40,463 nucleotides of DNA from Pseudomonas bubulae (lineage in GTDB: Bacteria; Pseudomonadota; Gammaproteobacteria; Pseudomonadales; Pseudomonadaceae): assembly GCF_900618535.1 (NCBI RefSeq), contig NZ_UYJA01000009.1, positions 1-40,463 of the forward strand, in the 5' to 3' direction. Made by a program: the position numbers and the translations under genes. Positions 24,301-33,241 of the stretch are shown piece after piece. The notes under the pieces were generated by a model that ran no database searches, was not told where the DNA came from, and was given only the letters and a program-made list of their open reading frames with translations. Numbering within the stretch: the stretch's first letter is position 1; every line of letters begins with the position of its first letter.

Positions 24301-24312
24301 GCGAAATGCTCG

Positions 24313-25113
24313 TTAAAGGCCGGGATGACGGAGTTCCCAGCGGGCAAAAATCTGTTTCAGCAGGCTGGCGGTATCCTGCGGCTGCTCAAGCGGGAACATG
24401 TGCCCGCCCGGCACGCTCAACGCCTCGCCGTTGGGCATGCGCGCCACCGCCCTGGCATGATGGTTCATGACCACGCGGCTGTCGCGACCACGCACCACGG
24501 TCAGCGGCACCTGCAGCTTGAAGGCCTGCCCGGGGCTGGTATGCGGAACGCTGCGATAGATATCGATTTCGGTGGCAGGGTCAAAGCGCAACCGCAAACA
24601 CTCATCCACAGGTTGCAAGCCGTGCTCCAGATAGGCCTCGAAGCAATCGGGGTCAAAGCTGCGAAACAGTGATTTGCCGGCAAAGTAAGCGCGTGCCGCT
24701 TCACGGTCGGCAAACTCTTCACGCCGCCCCAGCGTGCGACCGGCGGGGGTCAGGCGATCAATCAGGCCAAAGCGCTTGGCCGCGCGAATCACCCATTGAT
24801 CAGTGCGCGTCAACACCGGCGAATCCAGCATGACGACGCCCCGGTAAAGCTGCGGGCAGCGGATTGCGGCATGCAAATGCAACATCCCGCCCAGCGAGTG
24901 ACCCACGCCCAGTACGGGCCCGGCTTGCTGGCGAAGATGATATATCAGCTCATCGACCAGGTTATGCCAGTTGTTGTCCACCGGGTAACGCGGGTCATGC
25001 CCGTGCTGTGACAAATGCGTCACGCAAAAATCCGGCGCCAGGGCATTGAACAACTTCCCGTACGTGGCTGAAGGGAAGCCGTTGGCATGGGCGAAAAAAA
25101 TCTGCCGAGACAT
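24313..25113 (-). CDS. Alpha/beta-fold hydrolase
   Basis: 266 aa from the ATG at 25113; an ATG three codons upstream is possible. AHANGFPSATY near the N-terminus, LSQHGHDPRYP, and the nucleophile in GVGHSLGG (Ser73). The C-terminus carries VVRGRDSRV (acid region) and PGGHMFPLE (His). A different subfamily from its downstream neighbour, but the pair is adjacent on the same strand and may act on related esters. The substrate is unknown. Confidence 0.83.
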   Translation of the reverse strand: MSRQIFFAHANGFPSATYGKLFNALAPDFCVTHLSQHGHDPRYPVDNNWHNLVDELIYHLRQQAGPVLGVGHSLGGMLHLHAAIRCPQLYRGVVMLDSPVLTRTDQWVIRAAKRFGLIDRLTPAGRTLGRREEFADREAARAYFAGKSLFRSFDPDCFEAYLEHGLQPVDECLRLRFDPATEIDIYRSVPHTSPGQAFKLQVPLTVVRGRDSRVVMNHHARAVARMPNGEALSVPGGHMFPLEQPQDTASLLKQIFARWELRHPGL

Positions 25114-25225
25114 ACAAGGCATCCAGATGTAGGAAGAATGCCGTATTGTCTGCAGGAATATTCTTCATATCAATGACCGTATGCGCCATGAGTGACGACA
25201 CTACGGCCATTGACTGACCGTTTGA

Positions 25226-25669
25226 TCACCGCGCTGGGGGTGTTTCACCCAGGGGCACAACGGCGATGGTCAGGCGCGAGATGCAGTTTATTTTACCGCT
25301 GTCGTCGCTCAGGCGGATATCCCACACATGGGTGGTGCGACCGATATGGACCGGGCGTGCGATTGCACTCACCCGGCCGCTGCGCACGCCACGCAAGTGG
25401 TTGGCATTGACCTCAAGGCCCACACAATAGAATTTTTGCGTATCGATGCACATGTAGCTGGCCATCGAGCCGAGTGTTTCTGCCAGCACCACCGACGCAC
25501 CGCCATGCAGCAAGCCGAAGGGCTGGTGGGTACGATGGTCCACTACCATGCTTGCGGTGATGGAGTTGTCGTCAAACGCATCGAACGTGATATCCAGCAC
25601 ATCGCAAATGGTGTTTTTGCGCATTTCATTGAGGCGTGCCAGATCTGGCTGGGTCGTCCACAAGCTCAT
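25226..25669 (-). CDS. Hotdog-fold thioesterase (PaaI/4HBT family)
   Basis: 147 aa, AGGA upstream. LLHGGASVVLAETLGSMA is the PaaI-type motif with the catalytic acidic residue, followed by VGLEVNANHLRGVRSGRV and VWDIRLSDDSGK. It probably hydrolyses an acyl-CoA; the substrate is not predictable. Confidence 0.85.
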   Translation of the reverse strand: MSLWTTQPDLARLNEMRKNTICDVLDITFDAFDDNSITASMVVDHRTHQPFGLLHGGASVVLAETLGSMASYMCIDTQKFYCVGLEVNANHLRGVRSGRVSAIARPVHIGRTTHVWDIRLSDDSGKINCISRLTIAVVPLGETPPAR

Positions 25670-25794
25670 GTGGTCATTCCTTGGTCAGTGAGTGTTGGTG
25701 ACGGAGCCACTGGCCCTCGACGCAAGCGTCAAATGCCATTAACCCGCCCCCAACTATCTTGCACTACGACCGTACTGTGCAACCGCTGCAATGC

Positions 25795-26244
25795 TCAGGG
25801 GTGATATGCGCTGAGCAATGTCATGCTGCCCGCCAGCGGCCACTCACCTTCAAGCTCCACCAGGCTGGCCGTGTGCATGGGCTGCGGTTGCCGCATGTGC
25901 CCGTGCAGCATCAGGCTGATCAATTCACCTACAAACGGCTGATGACTGACCAACAGCACATTGCCGCTGTCCGGCAGTTTGCCGAGCGCATACTTGGGTT
26001 CACTTTCGGGCGTCAGCCAGGGCACGGTGACGGGTGGCGATGAAAAGCCCAGGGCCTGGCAAACCAACGCGGCGGTTTGCTGGGCGCGCACATAAGGACT
26101 GACCAGAATGCAGTCCAGCGGCTGGCCAATCAAATGAGCGGCGCTGCCCAGCACCTGCTCACGCCCGTGGGGGGTCAGCTCACGCTCGGCATCACGGCGG
26201 GCATGGGGCTCGGCTTCGCCATGACGCAGAATCCAGACTTTCAT
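25795..26244 (-). CDS. sixA: Phosphohistidine phosphatase SixA
   Basis: 149 aa, histidine-phosphatase superfamily with the RHGEAEP motif (catalytic His8) at the N-terminus, SPYVRAQQTA and VSHQPFVGEL (second catalytic His). SixA removes phosphate from His-phosphotransfer proteins in E. coli. The start overlaps the stop of the DUF4389 gene by 4 bases. Histidine phosphotransfer is plausible here, given the hybrid kinase 1.6 kb away that lacks an Hpt domain; that link is inference. Confidence 0.88.
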   Translation of the reverse strand: MKVWILRHGEAEPHARRDAERELTPHGREQVLGSAAHLIGQPLDCILVSPYVRAQQTAALVCQALGFSSPPVTVPWLTPESEPKYALGKLPDSGNVLLVSHQPFVGELISLMLHGHMRQPQPMHTASLVELEGEWPLAGSMTLLSAYHP

Positions 26245-26573
26245 GGCTTGGTCCCTTCACCATTGGCGCCTGGCGTGTAGGGCGCTTCGCCTTCAGGTGC
26301 CCGCGGCACTGGCCAGTCGGCGAACGGCCAGGGTTTTTGTTCGGTGTGAAAACTGCCGAAACGACCGATCTGCGCCAGGTAAAGGCTCAGGCTGTCACCA
26401 AAGTTCATCAAGCCGCCATTGGGCGCACCGTAGACCACACGGTAAATCAACTGCACCAGCACCAGCCCGCCAAGAACCAGTTGTGCCACCTGCCAGACCA
26501 GCAGGAAAACCAGCATCCACAGCACGCGCAAAACAAGCGACTCGTACTTGGGTGCGTTTTTAGTGTCGTTCAT
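26241..26573 (-). CDS. DUF4389 membrane protein
   Basis: 110 aa with a hydrophobic stretch LVLRVLWMLVFLLVWQVAQLVLG and the DUF4389 core DSLSLYLAQIGRFGSFHTEQKPWPFADWP in two blocks. Overlaps sixA by 4 bases and follows gpsA by 18 bases, so the three are probably one operon. Function unknown. Confidence 0.8.
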   Translation of the reverse strand: MNDTKNAPKYESLVLRVLWMLVFLLVWQVAQLVLGGLVLVQLIYRVVYGAPNGGLMNFGDSLSLYLAQIGRFGSFHTEQKPWPFADWPVPRAPEGEAPYTPGANGEGTKP

Positions 26574-26591
26574 GTGCTGCTCCTGTGGTGC

Positions 26592-27617
26592 TCAGTTAAA
26601 ACCGCTGGTGGAGATAAAGTCGACATCGGTCTTGGGCTCGCCACGCATCAATTGCCCGATCACCTGCTCCAGGGTGTAGCCCTCGAACAGGATTGCGTGC
26701 AACCCGGCAACCAATGGCATGTAAACGTTCAGTTCCTGCGCCTTGGCCTTGAGTACCTTGAGGGTATTCACGCCTTCGGCCACTTCACCCAGGCGGGTAA
26801 CGGCATCTTCAAGGCTCAGCCCCTGCCCCAGGGCAAAGCCGACCTGATAGTTGCGGCTTTTAGGCGATGAGCAGGTAACGATCAAGTCGCCTACTCCTGC
26901 CAGCCCGAGAAAGGTCATGGGGTTGGCACCCTGGCTGACGGCGAAGCGAGTCATTTCTGCCAAGGCACGGGTAATCAGCATGCTTTTGGTGTTCTCGCCC
27001 ATACCCAGCGCCACGGCCATGCCGGCGATGATCGCGTAAACGTTTTTCAGGGCCCCGCCCAGCTCCACGCCAAAGCGGTCGGCACTGGCGTAGACACGGA
27101 ACGTGCGGCCATGCAGTGCAGCCTGCACGCGGGTGCAGAGTTCTTCATCGGCGCTGGCGACCACGGTGGCAGTCAGCGCATGTTCGGCCACCTCGCGGGC
27201 GAGGTTGGGCCCGGACAGCACACCGATGCGTGCCTGCGGGGCGATTTCTTCAAGGATCTCGCTCATCAGCTTGAAGCTGTGGGCTTCAATCCCCTTGGTC
27301 AGGCTGACCAGCATCTTGCCGCTCAGGCGCCCGGCATGCTCCGCCAGCACACTGCGCAAGGCGCTGGACGGCAAAGCCACGAAGCACAACTGGCAGGCAT
27401 CGAGTGTGGCCTGCAAGTCAGTGACCGGCTCGACCCCGGGATGAATCTTGATACCTTTAAGGTAACGAGGGTTTTCACGGTTGAGGCGAATGGCCTCGGC
27501 TTGCTCGGGGTCGCGCATCCACTGATGCACTCGATGACCGTTTTCTGCCAGCAAGTTGGCCACGGCGGTGCCAAAGCTTCCGCCTCCCAAGACCGCAATA
27601 GCGTGCTGTTCAGTCAT
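26592..27617 (-). CDS. gpsA: Glycerol-3-phosphate dehydrogenase [NAD(P)+]
   Basis: 341 aa from the ATG at 27617 (MTEQHAIAV), GGGA upstream; the longer frame starts with TTG. It makes sn-glycerol-3-phosphate from dihydroxyacetone phosphate for phospholipid synthesis. The NAD(P) motif is GGGSFGTAVANLLA, with LTKGIE, SGPNLAREV, the catalytic lysine in GGALKNVYAI, and VTCSSPKSRNYQVG. First gene of the gpsA-DUF4389-sixA operon, and divergent from the hybrid kinase gene. Confidence 0.94.
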   Translation of the reverse strand: MTEQHAIAVLGGGSFGTAVANLLAENGHRVHQWMRDPEQAEAIRLNRENPRYLKGIKIHPGVEPVTDLQATLDACQLCFVALPSSALRSVLAEHAGRLSGKMLVSLTKGIEAHSFKLMSEILEEIAPQARIGVLSGPNLAREVAEHALTATVVASADEELCTRVQAALHGRTFRVYASADRFGVELGGALKNVYAIIAGMAVALGMGENTKSMLITRALAEMTRFAVSQGANPMTFLGLAGVGDLIVTCSSPKSRNYQVGFALGQGLSLEDAVTRLGEVAEGVNTLKVLKAKAQELNVYMPLVAGLHAILFEGYTLEQVIGQLMRGEPKTDVDFISTSGFN

Positions 27618-27868
27618 ATGCAATCCCGTTATCCATCTAGCAGTGGCAATGACGGCATTATACGGAGCACATCCCCCGCGACCAGCCCCACAGCATATAG
27701 ATGGCCATGACTGAAAAAGAACAGGACCTCGGTTACCATGCGGTTCCGGTACTCACACCCAGAGGCAGCATTGCTGCACTTCAAAATGAACACGCGCAGG
27801 TCAAGGATGACAATGGACAGTGGAAATGGACTGACGCACTGGCGACTGACCGACGGAGCCGCGTTCCC

Positions 27869-29767
27869 ATGATGACTCGCAGCCGGTGGGACATCCACAC
27901 CCGCACGCAGATGATGAGTCTGGGCCCGGCCCTGCTATTGACGCTGTTGCTGATCAGCTTTTTTACCTTCGTACGAATCCAGGATTTGCGCCAGGAACTC
28001 AAGCACACCGGCCAATTGATCGCCAACCAGCTGGCACCCGCCACCGAGTACGGGATCATGTCGGGGAACAACGATGTGCTGGAAACCCTGATCAACGCCT
28101 CGCTGAACATTCCCCATGTTCAATTCGTGCAGGTACAGAACCGGGCCAACGACATACTGGCCCACGCCGAGCATCCCGCGCCCAATGCTGACAAGAGCTC
28201 GCAGGTTGAAGTGTTTCAGGCGCCGGTCAGAGTGCAGAAGAGCCCCTCCGGCGGTTATTTACTGCTCGGCAATCGACAGGCTGCGGACCTGACAGAAGAT
28301 TATCTGGGCCGGGTACTGGTCGGCATGTCCGGCGAAGCGTTCAGCACGCGCCAGCAGGAAATCCTGCTCAAGGCCGTGATTCTTGCCTTGTTTGCCCTGG
28401 GCTTCACTTATCTGCTGGCCAAGCGCCTGGCGTCCAACCTGTCCAGGCCCATCAGTGACATGAGCAAGGCGGTCAAGGCCATCCAGTACGGCGACTATAA
28501 AACCCCCTTGCCCGTGGTCGACGACGGCGAGCTGGGCACATTGGCCCAACACATCAATAACCTGGCCACAGGCCTTGAGCAAGCCAGCCGCGAGCAACAA
28601 TCTGCCATTGCGCAATTGATCCAGACACGTGAAGAAGCCGAGCGTGCCAACCGTGCGAAAACCGACTTCCTGGCCATGATGAGTCACGAACTGCGCACCC
28701 CCATGAACGGCGTACTGGGCATGCTGCAACTGCTGGAAACCACGCAGATGACCGAAGAGCAGGCCGAATATGCCGCCCTGGCATCGGAATCCACCGAGCA
28801 CTTGCTCAAGGTCATCAACGATATCCTCGATTTCTCCCGAATCGAACGCTCAGCGCTGGAGCTGGAGCGTATCCCCTTCAACCTCGCCGAAATGGTCAGC
28901 AACTGCGCCCAGGCATTCCAGCACAACGCCGTGCAACGTGGCCTGCACTTGCAACTGAACATTCCTGAAGGGCTGCAGGACTTGCCTGTACTGGGCGATC
29001 CGACCCGGATCCGGCAAATCCTGGTCAACCTGATCGGTAATGCCCTGAAGTTCACTGAACGGGGTCAGGTCATTATCGAACCGCTCTGGCAACAACTGGA
29101 TCACGAACTGATCTGGTTTACCTGCGCCGTACGTGACAGCGGTATCGGGATCAACAGCGAAAAACTGGACGCCATGTTCACCGCCTTCCAGCAGGCCGAC
29201 AGCTCTATTTCCCGACGTTATGGTGGCACCGGGCTGGGCCTGCCCATCGCCCGCACACTGGCGGAGCGAATGGGCGGCACGCTGCACGCCATGAGCGAAG
29301 AGGCCCAAGGCTCGGTGTTCACCCTCGAAATCCCGCTGCAACTGCATCAACCCGTCACGCTCAGCCAGAGACCGTTGCTGGAGCCTGGGGCCATCTGTGC
29401 ACCCGGGCGCAAAGTGCTGCTGGTGGAAGACAACCAGGTTAACCAGACCGTCATTGAGGCCATGCTAAGCAGCCTGGGGTATGAAGTGACTATGGTCAGT
29501 GACGGTGCACAGGCCATTCACTTTGCCAACAGCGAGCGCTTCGCCGCGATCTTGATGGACTGCCGGCTGCCGATCATCAACGGCTATGAAGCCACCCGGC
29601 AAATCCGCCAGTTGCCCGGTTGCCGGGCCCTGCCCATCATCGCCCTGACCGCCAATGCCCTGCAGGGCGACCGGGAGACCTGCCTGCAGGCCGGAATGAA
29701 CGATTACCTGGCAAAGCCGTTCAAACGCGCTGACCTGGAACAAATTCTGCAGCGCTGGGTCCAGTAA
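27869..29767 (+). CDS. Hybrid sensor histidine kinase, PA1611-like
   Basis: 632 aa from the ATG at 27869, which has GGAG 10 bases upstream; a frame open back to 27701 adds 56 polar residues that I judge to be leader. Membrane helices lie at about 19-36 and 168-185 around a periplasmic sensor. A HAMP (SRPISDMSKAV), HisKA with MMSHELRTP (His273), HATPase with N and G boxes (LIGNALKFTE, GGTGLGLPIA), and a receiver with the phospho-Asp in ILMDCRLP (Asp564) follow. No Hpt domain is present. Its place next to fabAB and gpsA matches PA1611 of P. aeruginosa, known to signal through HptB and to contact RetS in the Gac/Rsm network. Assigning that role here is inference from synteny and layout. Confidence 0.88.
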   Translation: MMTRSRWDIHTRTQMMSLGPALLLTLLLISFFTFVRIQDLRQELKHTGQLIANQLAPATEYGIMSGNNDVLETLINASLNIPHVQFVQVQNRANDILAHAEHPAPNADKSSQVEVFQAPVRVQKSPSGGYLLLGNRQAADLTEDYLGRVLVGMSGEAFSTRQQEILLKAVILALFALGFTYLLAKRLASNLSRPISDMSKAVKAIQYGDYKTPLPVVDDGELGTLAQHINNLATGLEQASREQQSAIAQLIQTREEAERANRAKTDFLAMMSHELRTPMNGVLGMLQLLETTQMTEEQAEYAALASESTEHLLKVINDILDFSRIERSALELERIPFNLAEMVSNCAQAFQHNAVQRGLHLQLNIPEGLQDLPVLGDPTRIRQILVNLIGNALKFTERGQVIIEPLWQQLDHELIWFTCAVRDSGIGINSEKLDAMFTAFQQADSSISRRYGGTGLGLPIARTLAERMGGTLHAMSEEAQGSVFTLEIPLQLHQPVTLSQRPLLEPGAICAPGRKVLLVEDNQVNQTVIEAMLSSLGYEVTMVSDGAQAIHFANSERFAAILMDCRLPIINGYEATRQIRQLPGCRALPIIALTANALQGDRETCLQAGMNDYLAKPFKRADLEQILQRWVQ

Positions 29768-29941
29768 CTTATGGCTAAAAGGCCACCTGCGACTGGCGTA
29801 AAAGACAAAAGTGCGGCAGTCTTAGGCACCCGAATGGGCCACTGAACCGGCCCGATTTAAATTTTCAGTGCACAAGTGTACATTCTTGTCCTTTGCGCTG
29901 TGACTTTCACTACAACGCAATAGTCTATGTGTAGGCTGGCG

Positions 29942-29965
29942 AACTGAAACACCTGTGTTTCAGTT
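29942..29965. promoter_or_regulatory. Perfect 11-2-11 palindrome upstream of fabA
   Basis: AACTGAAACAC (29942-29952), CT, GTGTTTCAGTT (29955-29965). All 22 arm positions are complementary. It ends 50 bases before the fabA start. Known regulators of fabAB-type promoters (FabR in E. coli, DesT in P. aeruginosa) bind palindromes, but this sequence does not match the DesT site as I remember it. The inner GAAAC-N6-GTTTC resembles PsrA sites, though with a longer spacer. A second, shorter palindrome-like stretch, GTGCAC-AA-GTGTAC, lies at 29868-29881. No T-run follows, so an operator is likelier than a terminator. Confidence 0.7.
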
Positions 29966-30015
29966 GGTCGGGAAGATTTGCCCCACCCGCCGCATGGGAT
30001 TATTGAGGAGCTCGC

Positions 30016-30531
30016 ATGACCAAACAAAACGCCTTTACTCGGGAAGATCTGCTGCGCTGTAGCCGCGGCGAACTGTTCGGCCCGGGTAACGCGCAACTGC
30101 CCGCCCCTAACATGCTGATGGTAGATCGCATCACCCATATCAGCGAAGAGGGTGGCAAGTACGGCAAAGGTGAATTGGTCGCCGAGCTGGATATCACCCC
30201 GGACCTGTGGTTCTTCGCCTGCCATTTCGAAGGCGATCCGGTGATGCCGGGCTGCCTGGGCCTTGATGCCATGTGGCAGCTGGTCGGCTTCTACCTGGGC
30301 TGGCAGGGCCTGCCGGGCCGCGGTCGTGCCCTGGGTTCGGGCGAAGTGAAGTTCTTTGGCCAGGTCTTGCCGACCGCCAAGAAAGTCACCTACAACATTC
30401 AAATCAAGCGCGTCCTCAAGGGCAAGCTGAACCTGGCCATTGCCGATGGTTCGGTAACTGTCGACGGTCGCGAGATTTATACTGCCGAAGGCCTTCGGGT
30501 CGGCGTATTTACTTCCACTGACAACTTTTAA
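30016..30531 (+). CDS. fabA: 3-hydroxydecanoyl-ACP dehydratase/isomerase
   Basis: 171 aa. It dehydrates 3-hydroxydecanoyl-ACP and isomerises the trans-2 to the cis-3 bond, starting unsaturated fatty acid synthesis. The active site is FACHFEGDPVMPGCLGLDAMW, with His70 and Asp84. GAGGAG precedes the ATG. It is 11 bases from fabB and co-transcribed. The upstream 250 bases hold the palindrome described above. Confidence 0.96.
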   Translation: MTKQNAFTREDLLRCSRGELFGPGNAQLPAPNMLMVDRITHISEEGGKYGKGELVAELDITPDLWFFACHFEGDPVMPGCLGLDAMWQLVGFYLGWQGLPGRGRALGSGEVKFFGQVLPTAKKVTYNIQIKRVLKGKLNLAIADGSVTVDGREIYTAEGLRVGVFTSTDNF

Positions 30532-30542
30532 GGGTTATCCGC

Positions 30543-31763
30543 ATGCGCCGCGTCGTTATCACTGGTCTGGGCATCGTTTCGTGCCTGGGCAATGACAAAG
30601 AGACCGTCTCCGCTAACCTGCGTGCAAGTCGCCCTGGCATCCGATTCAACCCGGAATATGCCGAAATGGGTCTGCGTAGCCAGGTTTCCGGCTCCATTGA
30701 CCTGCCTCTCGAAGAGCTGATCGATCGCAAGATCTATCGCTTCGTCGGCCACGCAGCGGCTTACGCCTACCTGGCCATGAAAGACGCCATCACTGATTCG
30801 GGCCTGACCGAGGAGCAAGTCTCCAACCCGCGTACCGGCCTGATCGCCGGCTCCGGCGGCGCGTCGACCCTGAATCAGATGGAAGCACTCGACATCCTGC
30901 GTGAAAAAGGCGTCAAGCGTGTTGGCCCGTACCGCGTTACGCGGACCATGGGCAGCACCGTTTCCGCCTGCCTGGCCACCCCCTTCAAAATCAAGGGCGT
31001 GAACTACTCGATCTCCTCTGCCTGCGCCACCAGCGCCCATTGCATCGGCACTGCAGTCGAGCAGATCCAGCTGGGCAAGCAGGACATCGTATTTGCCGGC
31101 GGCGGCGAAGAAGAACATTGGAGCCAGTCGTTCCTGTTCGACGCCATGGGCGCCCTGTCCACCCAGTACAACGACACGCCTGAAAAAGCGTCCCGTGCCT
31201 ACGACAAAAACCGCGACGGCTTCGTCATCGCCGGTGGCGGCGGCATGGTTGTTGTTGAAGAACTGGAACACGCCCTGGCCCGTGGCGCCAAGATCTACGC
31301 TGAAATCGTCGGCTACGGCGCAACATCCGACGGCTACGACATGGTTGCCCCAAGCGGTGAAGGCGCCATCCGCTGCATGCAGATGGCAATGGCCACCGTT
31401 GACGGCCCGATCGACTACCTCAACACCCACGGCACCTCTACTCCGGTAGGCGACGCCAAGGAAATGGAAGGTGTGCGCGCGGTATTCGGCGACAAGGCCC
31501 CGGCCATCAGCTCGACCAAAAGCCTGTCGGGTCACTCCCTGGGCGCCGCAGGCGTTCATGAAGCGATCTACTGCCTGCTGATGATGGAAGGCAATTTCAT
31601 CGCTGGCTCGGCCAACATCGAAGAGATCGATCCTGTCGTTGCCGACATGCCGATCCTGACCAAGACCCGCGAGAACGTCACGCTCAACAACGTGATGAGC
31701 AACAGCTTCGGCTTCGGTGGCACCAACGCCACTCTGGTCCTCAAGCGCTGGGCTGGCAAATAA
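30543..31763 (+). CDS. fabB: 3-oxoacyl-ACP synthase I
   Basis: 406 aa. Condensing enzyme that elongates cis-3-decenoyl-ACP made by FabA. The Cys-His-His triad is present: SSACATSAH (Cys161), YLNTHGTSTPVGD and SLSGHSLGAAGVHE. A strong terminator follows. Known to be co-regulated with fabA by fatty acid regulators. Confidence 0.96.
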   Translation: MRRVVITGLGIVSCLGNDKETVSANLRASRPGIRFNPEYAEMGLRSQVSGSIDLPLEELIDRKIYRFVGHAAAYAYLAMKDAITDSGLTEEQVSNPRTGLIAGSGGASTLNQMEALDILREKGVKRVGPYRVTRTMGSTVSACLATPFKIKGVNYSISSACATSAHCIGTAVEQIQLGKQDIVFAGGGEEEHWSQSFLFDAMGALSTQYNDTPEKASRAYDKNRDGFVIAGGGGMVVVEELEHALARGAKIYAEIVGYGATSDGYDMVAPSGEGAIRCMQMAMATVDGPIDYLNTHGTSTPVGDAKEMEGVRAVFGDKAPAISSTKSLSGHSLGAAGVHEAIYCLLMMEGNFIAGSANIEEIDPVVADMPILTKTRENVTLNNVMSNSFGFGGTNATLVLKRWAGK

Positions 31764-31781
31764 GCCACCCGCTCGCGAAGT

Positions 31782-31815
31782 AAAAAATGCCCCGACTGGT
31801 TCGGGGCATTTTTTT
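31782..31815 (+). terminator. Intrinsic terminator of fabAB
   Basis: AAAAAATGCCCCGA (31782-31795) pairs with TCGGGGCATTTTTT (31801-31814), loop CTGGT, followed by T. A strong bidirectional-looking hairpin. Confidence 0.92.
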
Positions 31816-31890
31816 GTCCGAGGGAACGTACAGCCGCCAGCATGCTCTATAAAGATCAGGACGTTTAATCACTCCACGCTGAGGTTTGCC

Positions 31891-32307
31891 ATGACTGTTA
31901 CCGTTAATACCGTGTCACACGAAGGTTTTCGTCACAGCATCAAGATCGACGATTACGAAGTGTTCACCGATCTGCCCAAAACAATGGGCGGCGAAGGCAG
32001 CGCCCCTACCCCCCATGATTATTTCGATGCCGCCCTTGGCGCCTGCAAAGCGCTGACGCTCAAGCTATACGCACAGAGAAAAGAGATCCCGCTCACCGGA
32101 GTCACGGTTGAAGTCAAACACGACGCCAGCGAAGAACTGAAGGGCAAATATGCCCTGCACGTCAAACTGACCCTCAAGGGCGTACTGACCGACGCTCAGC
32201 GCGAGGAACTGCACAATGTGGCCGACAAGTGCCCGGTGCATAAACTGATGACCACCGCCGAGGTCACCATCGAAACCCACCTGTCTGAAGGCGCTTTCAG
32301 CCAGTAA
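31891..32307 (+). CDS. OsmC/Ohr-family protein
   Basis: 138 aa from the ATG at 31891 with GAGG upstream (a longer open frame exists but lacks support). Two conserved cysteines mark the peroxidase-type active site, Cys52 in GACKALT and Cys114 in DKCPVHKLM. OsmC-type proteins reduce organic hydroperoxides. The exact subfamily (OsmC, Ohr or YhfA-like) is not settled; the DKCPVHK motif favours OsmC/YhfA. Confidence 0.85.
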   Translation: MTVTVNTVSHEGFRHSIKIDDYEVFTDLPKTMGGEGSAPTPHDYFDAALGACKALTLKLYAQRKEIPLTGVTVEVKHDASEELKGKYALHVKLTLKGVLTDAQREELHNVADKCPVHKLMTTAEVTIETHLSEGAFSQ

Positions 32308-32320
32308 CGGCCTGCCGCCC

Positions 32321-32353
32321 GGATAAGCGCTGGGTTATGCTCAGCGCTTATCC
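32321..32353 (+). other. Stem-loop between the OsmC and pirin genes
   Basis: Perfect 12-bp stem GGATAAGCGCTG (32321-32332) with CAGCGCTTATCC (32342-32353), 9-base loop. No T-run, so it is not a standard terminator. It lies 17 bases before the pirin start and could be an operator or a translation-affecting hairpin. Confidence 0.55.
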
Positions 32354-32370
32354 ATTGCCGGGCCAGCACC

Positions 32371-33231
32371 ATGCGCGCACTCACAGTGATCCGACCTCGG
32401 GCCGAGGACGTAGAAGGCCAACCGATTTTGCGCCCCCTGCCCTCGGCAAAATGCCGCAGCGTCGGGCCATTCGTATTTTTCGACCACATGCTGCTAACCC
32501 ATTACCCTGCCGGTAGCGGCATGAATATCCGACAGCACCCGCATATTGGTCTGTCTACGCTGACTTATCTGTTTGAAGGCCAGATTCAGCACAAGGACAG
32601 CCTGGGATCTGACCAACTGGTGGGTCCCGGCGATGTCAGCTGGATGACCGCCGGTGCAGCCATTGCCCATATCGAACGCACGCCGGCATCATTGCTGGAG
32701 CAGGGTTCACATTTGCACGGCCTGCAGGTGTGGCTGGCATCACCCAAAACCCACGAGCAAGGTGCAAGCCACTACAGTCATCACCCCGCCGACAGCCTGC
32801 CCGTAAGCGACAACCTCGGGGTACGGATTCGCCTGATAGCCGGAACAGGCTTTTGCCTGACTTCGCCGGTACCGGTGCTCTCGCCTACCCTTTACGCAGA
32901 CGTGCATATGCAAACGGCCACCACCTTGCTGATCCCGGCCGACTACCCGGAACGCGCGCTTTATATGCTTGAGGGTGACGTGCAACTGGATGGCCAGGCA
33001 CTGGAGCCCCACAGCCTTGTGCTGCTGGAAGCAGGCGAAGAGATGACCCTGAGTGCCGACAGCGACTGCCACCTGGTGCTGATCGGCGGCGCACCGCTGG
33101 ATGGCCCGCGGCGCATGAACTGGAACTTCGTCGCCAGCGACCCGGCCCTTATCGAAAAGGCCAGAGCACGCTGGGCGGCAGGCGACTGGCCGACCGTTCC
33201 CGGAGAAATCGGCCGGATCGAACTGCCGTAA
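32371..33231 (+). CDS. Pirin-family protein (bicupin)
   Basis: 286 aa, normal length. The metal-binding residues of the first cupin are present: QHPHIG (His56, His58) and AHIERT (His100, Glu102). Bacterial pirins include quercetinases and regulators of central metabolism; nothing here decides. The start lacks a strong Shine-Dalgarno, so it is moderately sure. Convergent with the antiporter gene, stops 11 bases apart. Confidence 0.82.
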   Translation: MRALTVIRPRAEDVEGQPILRPLPSAKCRSVGPFVFFDHMLLTHYPAGSGMNIRQHPHIGLSTLTYLFEGQIQHKDSLGSDQLVGPGDVSWMTAGAAIAHIERTPASLLEQGSHLHGLQVWLASPKTHEQGASHYSHHPADSLPVSDNLGVRIRLIAGTGFCLTSPVPVLSPTLYADVHMQTATTLLIPADYPERALYMLEGDVQLDGQALEPHSLVLLEAGEEMTLSADSDCHLVLIGGAPLDGPRRMNWNFVASDPALIEKARARWAAGDWPTVPGEIGRIELP

Positions 33232-33241
33232 AACCCGTGCC

